Of a stretch of DNA of 5,399 nt, positions 1 through 3,534 are shown piece by piece. The notes under the pieces were generated by a model. That model ran no database searches. It saw nothing but the letters and a program-made list of their open reading frames with translations, and was not told where the DNA came from. Numbering within the stretch: position 1 is the stretch's first letter; each line of letters begins with the position of its first letter. This DNA comes from PFJX01 sp964646585 (GTDB taxonomy: Bacteria > Pseudomonadota > Gammaproteobacteria > Burkholderiales > Thiobacillaceae). The position numbers were made by a program, and so were the translations under genes. Where the stretch lies: assembly GCA_964646585.1 (NCBI GenBank), contig CAZYEY010000233.1:1-5399 (forward strand), written 5' to 3'.

Positions 1-205
1 ACAAGATCGTGCCCTGCAAATGGGCTGGGCAGGACACCCACCTGCGCGCCGATGGATCGAGCACCGCGATGCGCGGCAAGGACGGTGAAGTCGGCGGCTG
101 GACGCACAAGGGGCTGCCCACCCAAGACAGCCGCATCCCCGCCTCGCGGATCCGCGTGCTGCGCCACAAAGGCAAGAGTGGGAGGGGCGTCGCCCACCCG
201 GCCGC
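1..205 (+). pseudogene. DNA methyltransferase fragment (target-recognition part), opposite orientation
   Basis: Reading from base 3 on the plus strand, the frame gives about 68 residues typical of the late part of phage ParB-N/beta-class DNA methyltransferases: KIVPCKWAGQDTHLRA, then DGSSTAMRGKDGEVGGW, then THKGLPTQDSRIP, IRVLRHKGK and VAHPA. In this family, as I remember it, the next residues are a PVALP-type stretch and then the FxGxG S-adenosylmethionine site. Here the frame instead runs into the reverse complement of the minus-strand methyltransferase after about base 200, so the copy is broken. It starts beyond the left edge. It is not the lost tail of the minus-strand gene in place: it repeats that gene's last 17 codons at 84% DNA identity, so it comes from a second, diverged copy. 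The frame stays open to 887, but everything after about 205 is antisense to the minus-strand gene and I do not count it as coding. Confidence 0.72.
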
Positions 206-297
206 CGACCTCCCCGTCCTGCGCGCGATTCGCGGGGATAGATCACTCGGCGCGAAGGTGGGTGTCCTGCCCGGCCAATTTGCAGGGCACGATCTTG
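2..297. repeat. Imperfect inverted repeat, arms 2-101 and 198-297, made of two methyltransferase copies
   Basis: Base i pairs with base 299-i over arms of about 100 bp, with 16 mismatches and no gaps (84%). The outer half (2-52) has only 3 mismatches; the inner half (53-101) has 13. Two of the three outer mismatches are silent, and the third changes Trp to Leu. The alignment keeps the methyltransferase reading frame in both arms, but the minus-strand arm has TGA where the plus-strand arm has GGA. The 96-nt loop (102-197) belongs only to the plus-strand copy. Ordinary homologous divergence fits better than a perfect foldback. The arms may continue left of the window as the repeat reaches base 2. 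Confidence 0.85.
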
Positions 298-1238
298 GTC
301 GGCTTGCGGCTTTGTCGGTTGAAGTGGAAGACGAACTCGAAGGCCGGGGCCAGCCGGCCTGCCCAGTCGCCGGGCATGCTCGGCCCCTGGTCCCAGACGT
401 ACCAGGCGAAGCGCCGCCAGCCCTGCGTGCGCATCCAGGCGAGCCACCCGTCCCAGTACGGGACGACTTCGTTGTCACGGTGGATGAGGCCCAGGTTCAC
501 CAGCACCTGGCCGTCGTCTGCCATCGGCAGGTGGGCGAAGACGCCGCGCATCAGGCCGTCCCAGTCGGCGATGCCGCCGGTGGTGTAGTCGCGCTGGTTG
601 CCGTAGGGCGGCGAGGTAAAGCACAGCGCAGCCTTCTCGCCCTGCATCAGCGCGGCGATCACGTCCCGGTCGGTGGCATCGCCGCAGATGAGGCGGTGCT
701 TGCCCAGCACCCAGATGTCACCGGCGCTGGAGACCGGCACGGTCGGGGCTTCGGGCACGTCATCGGCGGCATCCGGCGCCTCGGCTTCAGGCTCAGATTG
801 GTCATCGACCATCGCATCGGCGAGCAACGCGTCGATCTCGCCCTCCTCGAAGCCGGTCAGCGCCAGGTCGTAGCCGGCATCCGATAGCTCGGCCAGTTCC
901 AGCGCGAGCAGTGCCTCGTCCCAGCCGGCCTCCAGCGCCAGGCGGTTGTCGGCGAGCACCAGGGCGCGCTTTTGCGAAGGCGTGAGGTGCGCGAGTTCGA
1001 TCACCGGCACCTGCTCGAGCCCGAGCCGGCGCGCCGCAGCCAGTCGCCCGTGCCCGGCGATGATGCCGTTGTCACCATCGACCAGGATCGGGTTGGTGAA
1101 GCCGAACTCGACGATGGAGGCGGCGATCTTGGCGATCTGGCTATCGGCGTGCGTGCGCGGGTTGCGGGCGTAGGGGATCAGCGTCTGGACCGGGCGGTAT
1201 TCGACCTGAAGTGCGTTCAAGGGAAAGTCCAAAAGCAA
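243..1238 (-). CDS. ParB-N domain / beta-class DNA methyltransferase, C-terminally truncated
   Basis: A fusion of a ParB/Srx-like domain and a site-specific DNA methyltransferase, a common phage protein thought to modify phage DNA. Residues about 13-100 are ParB-like: EYRPV, IPYARNPRTH, FGFTNPILVD, the GHGR motif at 62-65 and LADNRL at 95-100. Residues 144-170 form an acidic linker. The methyltransferase part begins at GDIWVLGKHRLICGD (173-187) and has the catalytic motif IV as TSPPY (208-212), the form common in N4-cytosine and some N6-adenine enzymes. The protein ends at residue 331, just after KIVPCKLAGQDTHLRAE. Relatives continue about 100 residues with the rest of the recognition region and the FxGxG S-adenosylmethionine site, which is absent here, so methylation activity is unlikely. 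The listed start is TTG at 1238; no ATG exists near the N-terminus, and TTG at 1220 (MNALQVEYRPV) is at least as good because 1231-1266 form a terminator. Best read as a 3'-truncated gene. Confidence 0.85.
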   Translation of the reverse strand: MLLDFPLNALQVEYRPVQTLIPYARNPRTHADSQIAKIAASIVEFGFTNPILVDGDNGIIAGHGRLAAARRLGLEQVPVIELAHLTPSQKRALVLADNRLALEAGWDEALLALELAELSDAGYDLALTGFEEGEIDALLADAMVDDQSEPEAEAPDAADDVPEAPTVPVSSAGDIWVLGKHRLICGDATDRDVIAALMQGEKAALCFTSPPYGNQRDYTTGGIADWDGLMRGVFAHLPMADDGQVLVNLGLIHRDNEVVPYWDGWLAWMRTQGWRRFAWYVWDQGPSMPGDWAGRLAPAFEFVFHFNRQSRKPTKIVPCKLAGQDTHLRAE

Positions 1239-1266
1239 AACCCGCCGGGCGTTGCCGCCGGGCGGG
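1231..1266 (-). terminator. Rho-independent terminator (minus strand)
   Basis: On the minus strand, arms 1266-1256 and 1251-1241 pair over 11 positions (CCCGCC with GGCGGG, one C-C mismatch, then GGCG with CGCC). They close a GCAA loop (1255-1252), a stable GNRA tetraloop. TTTTGCTTTT follows directly (1240-1231). This is the classic GC-stem plus U-tract layout for transcripts coming from the toxin-antitoxin side. It would separate the early operon from the methyltransferase. The U-tract covers the first TTG of the methyltransferase frame, so that gene either starts later or needs a promoter that I cannot see. On the plus strand no T-tract follows, so it should act one way only. Confidence 0.75.
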
Positions 1267-1316
1267 TGGTGTGAGTTCGGGTTGCGTTCGGAGTCTGGTG
1301 ACGCGATGACCGCTCT

Positions 1317-1359
1317 GCCGGGTGGTAACCGGAGCCGGTAACCGGGCCGGGTGGTAACC
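1317..1359. repeat. Three GGTAACC/GGTTACC repeats (candidate terminase-binding, cosB-like)
   Basis: On the plus strand GCCGGGTGGTAACC occurs at 1317-1330 and again, exactly, at 1346-1359. A shorter form, GCCGGTAACC, lies between them at 1334-1343. The GGTAACC cores start at 1324, 1337 and 1353. In lambda, repeated R sites bound by the small terminase lie a few tens of bases from cosN on the terminase side. These repeats sit in the matching position relative to the cos candidate (1385-1431), which is why I suggest a cosB role. They could equally be operators for a regulator. Confidence 0.5.
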
Positions 1360-1384
1360 TGCTTGGCGCCCTGACGCTAGGGCG

Positions 1385-1431
1385 ATGCCGCGCTCGCGCC
1401 CCCCGCATGGGATTTTGGTGAGGAAGGACCC
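1385..1431 (-). other. cos: Candidate lambda-type cos site (cosQ-like box and cosN-like core)
   Basis: On the minus strand GGGTCCTTCC starts at 1431. Its first seven bases match lambda cosQ (GGGTCCT) as I remember it, and lambda continues TTCC in the same way. After 20 more nt (1424-1405) comes GGGGGGCGCGAGCGCGG, which resembles lambda's GGGGCGGCGACCTCGCGG across the cosN nicks. The corresponding lambda spacing is about 23 nt, close to that seen here. The core has partial twofold symmetry like cosN: ATGC at 1408-1405 and GCAT at 1388-1385. It lies beside a replication module and is followed by tandem repeats. No terminase gene is in the window, so the call rests on motif, spacing and context; lambda details are from memory. 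Confidence 0.45.
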
Positions 1432-1553
1432 ACCGAACTCGAACCATTCGATCGGGCGGCAAGGCTTCGGCGCTGTGCCCACACCGCTCGCCAGATCATA
1501 GCTGTCATCCTAACCCAAGGCCTGCCCAGATGTTGCACGGCCAAAACCCGCTC

Positions 1554-1590
1554 ATTGCCGTTGATTGCCGCCCAAGCGCGCCCATTGCCG
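1554..1590 (-). repeat. Three CGGCAAT motifs at 10- and 20-bp spacing
   Basis: ATTGCCG on the plus strand (CGGCAAT on the minus strand) starts at 1554, 1564 and 1584. The spacing is one and two helical turns, so all three copies face the same side of the DNA. On the minus strand the fuller copies read GGCGGCAATGGGC, GGCGGCAATCAAC and AACGGCAATGAGC. The array lies 55-90 nt beyond the antitoxin stop and before the cos candidate in the direction of transcription. It looks like a binding array for a protein, but I cannot name the protein. Confidence 0.45.
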
Positions 1591-1645
1591 CCAAAACACG
1601 TCAAATCACTATGGCGCGATGGACATGCGATCGCAATTCCCGGCT

Positions 1646-1969
1646 TCAGAGCACCGCCTCCAACCCCTTGCGTTCGATGAGGTCGAGCAGCTTTTGCGAG
1701 GGGCCACTGGGTTTCTTGTCTCCCCCTTCCCACTTGCGCACGGTCGAGACACTGGTGTTGAGGACCGAGGCCAACACGGCCTGACTCAGGTGCAGGCGTT
1801 CGCGCAAGGCGCGCACCTTTTCGGCATCGTAATCGTGCACCGGCTCCAGGCACAGCGCGTCGTACTTACGCATCTTGCGCTTGTCGATGAAGCCCAGGCG
1901 ATGTAGGTCGCTCGCCGTTTCATGAACGGCCTCAAGCAGACGGCTCTTAGGCTTGGCTATGGTTGTCAT
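1646..1969 (-). CDS. XRE/HigA-like antitoxin of the adjacent RelE-type toxin
   Basis: The 107-residue antitoxin and probable autorepressor of the toxin gene just upstream. The N-terminal part (about 1-45) has the usual LLEAVHETASDLHRLGFID and MRKYDALCL stretches of antitoxins paired with DUF1044 toxins. Residues about 48-107 are an XRE-type helix-turn-helix domain: the recognition region is LSQAVLASVLNTSVSTVRKW (61-80), followed by KKPSGPSQKLLDLI and the typical KGLEAVL end. The start at 1969 is chosen because AGGAGA (1981-1976) lies 6 nt before this ATG. An in-frame ATG at 2008 would add 13 residues unlike the family. The toxin stop is 43 nt upstream, so both genes share one mRNA. The likely operator is the palindrome at 2345-2363. 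Antitoxins of this type bind the toxin and neutralise it by protein contact. Confidence 0.88.
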   Translation of the reverse strand: MTTIAKPKSRLLEAVHETASDLHRLGFIDKRKMRKYDALCLEPVHDYDAEKVRALRERLHLSQAVLASVLNTSVSTVRKWEGGDKKPSGPSQKLLDLIERKGLEAVL

Positions 1970-1975
1970 GGCAAA

Positions 1976-1981
1976 TCTCCT
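1976..1981 (-). promoter_or_regulatory. Shine-Dalgarno sequence of the antitoxin gene
   Basis: AGGAGA on the minus strand, 6 nt before the ATG at 1969. It decides the start against the upstream ATG at 2008. The antitoxin has a good ribosome site while the toxin gene has none, which favours more antitoxin than toxin from the shared mRNA. Confidence 0.75.
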
Positions 1982-2012
1982 GCAATGTTCCATCGGCGAC
2001 GGATTCATTCAA

Positions 2013-2336
2013 TTAGCGCATGGAACGGCTCAGCAAATCGGCGGCCATATCCTGCAGGACTTCCAGTTCCTCGTCATAGATGTTGGCCCGCTCGTTTTTC
2101 TCGAAGCCGTAGACGAAAAACCAGCGATCGCCCTTGTTGGTGGCGATCAAAGTGCGCGCGCCGCCACGCTTGCCGCGCCCGGCCAGTCCCACACGCTTTT
2201 TGACGACACCACCGCCCAGGTCGGCATCGATGAGGCCTGCGGACATCTCCTCAACCGCCCGGCACAAGCCCGCATCGGTCAGATCGGTCTTGCGCATCCA
2301 GCGGGCGAAGTGGCGCGTCTTGAACACTCTTTTCAT
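2013..2336 (-). CDS. RelE/HigB-like toxin (DUF1044 family) of a type II toxin-antitoxin system
   Basis: A 107-residue toxin whose family members are RelE-fold proteins, generally taken to cut mRNA at the ribosome. Family landmarks are in order: MKRVFKTRHFARWMRK (1-16), the LCRAVEEM helix, GLIDADLGGGVVKKRV (34-49), RGKRGGARTL (54-63, Arg61 probably functional) and the signature FFVYGFEKNERANI (73-86), then an acidic C-terminal helix. The start at 2336 matches the family N-terminus. The frame is open upstream to 2546 but that part is antisense-like shadow of the DUF6362 gene. The ATG overlaps the DUF6362 stop by 2 nt (ATGA), and no Shine-Dalgarno sequence precedes it. The stop is TAA at 2015-2013. 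The antitoxin follows, so the order is toxin first, as in higBA. The pair looks like an added cassette at the end of the replication operon. Confidence 0.9.
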   Translation of the reverse strand: MKRVFKTRHFARWMRKTDLTDAGLCRAVEEMSAGLIDADLGGGVVKKRVGLAGRGKRGGARTLIATNKGDRWFFVYGFEKNERANIYDEELEVLQDMAADLLSRSMR

Positions 2337-2758
2337 TTTGAAAGTATGCCACTTGGTGGCATATCTTGTCGAGAGGTTCCCGGCTTGGCGTTCAGCCGAT
2401 CGGTCACGATCTGTAACGCCCGCTGCCATCGCCGCCAGGCCGTCGTGCGGTTGCAGCCGAGGCGGCGGCAGATGAACTTCCATTCGTCTTGACTCGCACG
2501 CATCCAGATGAGATGCCGTTGCTCGACCGTGAGCCACTGCACCCATCGCATCGCCTCCAGCATCCGCTCGATGGCCTCGGGGCTCGGTGGTAGTGGCCGG
2601 AAGCCGTCCTCGGACGAGCCGATCACCTCCCAGGGCTCACGCTTGAACTCCGGCCAGACGTTGAAGTAGCCCTGTACCCGCACCCTCGGCAAGCGGTGCG
2701 CCGTCTCGGCGGCTTCGGCGAAACGGTTAGCCACCTCATCCATCGTCCATTCAGCCAT
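2333..2758 (-). CDS. DUF6362 family phage protein, helix-turn-helix-like C-terminal half
   Basis: A 141-residue protein that I recognise as DUF6362, common in prophages between replication and packaging genes; its biochemical role is not known to me. Family marks are EWTMDEVANRF (3-13), RLPRVRVQGYFNVWPEF (22-38) and a Pro-rich turn near 55-60. It then has a Trp-rich helix, MRWVQWLTVEQRHLIWMRA (70-88), and DEWKFICRRLGCNRTTAWRR (91-110). The last stretch looks like a sigma-region-4 or HTH helix pair, so DNA binding is likely (inference). The start at 2758 has GGGGAG 7 nt upstream and overlaps the previous stop by 8 nt, so translation is probably coupled. The last residues (about 130-141) are encoded by the toxin-antitoxin promoter and operator, suggesting that the natural end was replaced when the cassette arrived. 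Confidence 0.82.
   Translation of the reverse strand: MAEWTMDEVANRFAEAAETAHRLPRVRVQGYFNVWPEFKREPWEVIGSSEDGFRPLPPSPEAIERMLEAMRWVQWLTVEQRHLIWMRASQDEWKFICRRLGCNRTTAWRRWQRALQIVTDRLNAKPGTSRQDMPPSGILSK
2343..2372 (-). promoter_or_regulatory. Predicted toxin-antitoxin promoter
   Basis: On the minus strand TCGACA (2372-2367, one change from TTGACA) and CATACT (2348-2343, close to TATACT) are 18 nt apart. The -10 box ends 6 nt before the toxin ATG (2336), so transcription would start at or within a base or two of it and the mRNA would be leaderless. The operator palindrome fills the spacer and overlaps the -10 box, a layout suited to repression. The whole promoter lies inside the last codons of the DUF6362 gene. 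Confidence 0.5.
2345..2363. promoter_or_regulatory. Perfect palindrome, likely operator of the toxin-antitoxin operon
   Basis: TATGCCAC (2345-2352), TTG spacer, GTGGCATA (2356-2363): two perfect 8-bp half-sites, 8 bp upstream of the toxin ATG. XRE antitoxins autoregulate through palindromes of this size at the start of their operon. It also serves as codons of the DUF6362 C-terminus (MPPSGI). Confidence 0.7.
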
Positions 2759-2951
2759 GGCGCTTCTCCCCGTAGAGGCGCTCCCCGATTCTCCGGATCA
2801 GCTCGCGTTCGACGAAGTCCAGCCGCGTGTCTTTCTCGGACACCACGAGGATGCGTTGTTCGCGCCAGCCCTGGCGCTTGATGTCTTCCGGGTCGTCACG
2901 GTCATCGAGACATCCCAGGGGGCAGCGGTAACGGTAGGCAGGAATCTTCAT
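2751..2951 (-). CDS. Small phage protein of unknown function (66 aa)
   Basis: I do not recognise a named family. The 66-residue product starts MKIPAYRYRCPLGCLDDRDD and has one CPLGC pair (Cys10, Cys14), too little for a zinc site unless it dimerises. The rest is charged: DIKRQGWREQRILVVSEKD (23-41) and a probable helix LDFVERELIRRIGERLYGEK (44-63). There is no signal peptide or membrane segment. The evidence that it is real is positional. AGGAGG (2963-2958) lies 6 nt before the ATG, the resolvase stop is 1 nt upstream, and its stop overlaps the next gene by 8 nt. The frame is open upstream to 3197, but that extension is a shadow of the resolvase. A role in replication or regulation is only inferred from its neighbours. 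Confidence 0.75.
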   Translation of the reverse strand: MKIPAYRYRCPLGCLDDRDDPEDIKRQGWREQRILVVSEKDTRLDFVERELIRRIGERLYGEKRHG

Positions 2952-2952
2952 C

Positions 2953-3417
2953 TCATGCCTCCTGCGTCTCGATGGCCCAGAAGAGCAGCGCCAGGGCATC
3001 GGCTTCGTTGTCGTCGGCAGGCTGGTGGCCGCGCGCCCGGATGGACGCCAGCATCTCGTCCTTGCTCGCGTTACCCTTGCCGGTCGCATGCTTCTTGATC
3101 GTCCCAACCGGCACGCCCTGGTAGGGGATGCCGTGGTGTTCGCACCAGGCGGTGAGCGTGGCGAGAAACCCACCATAGGCGTGGGCGGCGTCGACACCGG
3201 CGTGGCGGCGTACCTCCTCGAACACCACGAGGTCGATGCCCTCGGCGCACTGCTTCAACTCCGCGAGCCAGCGCTTGAAGCGCAGGAAGCGCATGCCGCC
3301 GCCTTCGAAGCGCTGCGGTCGAAAGCAGACGATGCCGCTGGTGATGTGGCCGGTTCTATCGCGTAGCGCCCAGCCGGTAGTGGTGGCCAGATCCAGGGCA
3401 AGAATGGTTTGGTTCAT
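2953..3417 (-). CDS. RuvC-like Holliday junction resolvase (phage type)
   Basis: A 154-residue nuclease of the RuvC/RNase H fold, expected to cut branched DNA made during phage replication or recombination. Catalytic acids are visible: Asp9 in ILALDLATTTGWA, Glu67 (or Glu68) in DLVVFEEVRRHAG, and Asp136 with Asp140 in DDNEADALALLFWA. The middle carries VPVGTIKKHATGKGNASKD (102-120), the basic loop typical of phage RuvC-like enzymes. The length fits the family. I chose ATG at 3417 because it puts the first catalytic Asp at residue 9. The frame is open to ATG 3522, but the extra 35 residues are just the translated inverted repeat. The upstream ribosome site for 3417 is weak (GGA 8-10 nt away). 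It follows the primase by 117 nt and precedes the 66-aa gene by 1 nt. Confidence 0.88.
   Translation of the reverse strand: MNQTILALDLATTTGWALRDRTGHITSGIVCFRPQRFEGGGMRFLRFKRWLAELKQCAEGIDLVVFEEVRRHAGVDAAHAYGGFLATLTAWCEHHGIPYQGVPVGTIKKHATGKGNASKDEMLASIRARGHQPADDNEADALALLFWAIETQEA
2958..2963 (-). promoter_or_regulatory. Shine-Dalgarno sequence of the 66-aa gene
   Basis: A full AGGAGG on the minus strand, 6 nt before the ATG at 2951, inside the last codons of the resolvase gene. It is the best ribosome site in the window and the main reason to accept this small gene and its start. Confidence 0.75.
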
Positions 3418-3435
3418 CTGTCGATCCAGTTCGGC

Positions 3436-3531
3436 GGGTGACAGATGGTGTCGGGTCTGCCGGTTATCTCTCATACGTGCGCGCACGCGCGTATACGGGT
3501 TAATCAGCAGACCTGCCACCATCTGTCACCC
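3436..3531. repeat. 25-bp inverted repeat around an alternating purine-pyrimidine core (origin or control site candidate)
   Basis: Arm 1 (3436-3460) starts GGGTGACAGATGGTG and ends GGTCTGC. Arm 2 (3507-3531) is its reverse complement with 2 differences in 25. Part of the motif, CATCTGTC, recurs at 3415-3422 over the resolvase start codon. The 46-nt spacer holds 26 nt (3472-3497) in strict pyrimidine-purine alternation, containing the perfect palindrome CGTGCGCGCACG (3476-3487). Such DNA can take the Z form and the arms could extrude a cruciform. P4 replication origins carry GGTGAACAG-type iterons bound by the P4 primase-helicase; the GGTGACAG of these arms is similar (motif from memory). No U-tract follows either arm, so it is not an ordinary terminator. 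It fills the gap between primase stop and resolvase start. Confidence 0.6.
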
Positions 3532-3534
3532 CGT

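Larger units (their letters stand above)
1239..1645. other. 407-nt intergenic region with packaging-like and regulatory structure, no accepted gene
   Basis: No frame here looks like a gene that could survive. A minus-strand frame from ATG at 1482 has fair third-position GC for about 45 codons, but it runs through the repeats and the terminator into the methyltransferase in another frame. From the antitoxin side, the region holds a 10-bp palindrome TGCGATCGCA (1626-1635), three CGGCAAT motifs, a lambda-like cos candidate, a 6-bp-stem hairpin (CGCCCT 1367-1372 with AGGGCG 1379-1384, 6-nt loop), three GGTTACC repeats and an intrinsic terminator. I found no convincing promoter for the methyltransferase: a TTGACG at 1604-1599 on the minus strand has no matching -10 box. 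Confidence 0.7.

Noticed and set aside
2..297. Template/variable repeat pair of a diversity-generating retroelement
   Set aside because: The copies are inverted, mismatches are not concentrated at adenines of one copy (many are G/T or T/C), and there is no reverse transcriptase in the window.
9..887. Long plus-strand open frame of 292 codons
   Set aside because: Only the first part (to about 205) is methyltransferase-like. The rest is antisense to the minus-strand methyltransferase and reads as low-complexity Gly/Val/Arg-rich shadow.
1425..1465. tRNA-like GGTTCGAGTTC on the minus strand (possible att site in a tRNA)
   Set aside because: No acceptor or anticodon stems could be built around it, and no CCA end follows. 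Only the loop-like word is similar.
1141..1482. Minus-strand frame of 113 codons starting MGTAPKPCRPIEWFEFGG
   Set aside because: Third-position GC is fair at first, but it runs through the cos-like core, repeats and terminator and ends out of frame inside the methyltransferase. I see no ribosome site or family likeness. Any conservation is better explained by the DNA site.
1626..1635. TGCGATCGCA palindrome containing the HIP1-like GCGATCGC
   Set aside because: A single short copy outside a cyanobacterial context; chance is enough to explain it.
2337..2546. N-terminal extension of the toxin frame
   Set aside because: The extra 70 residues overlap the DUF6362 gene and do not resemble the toxin family, whose N-terminus begins at MKRVFKTRHF.
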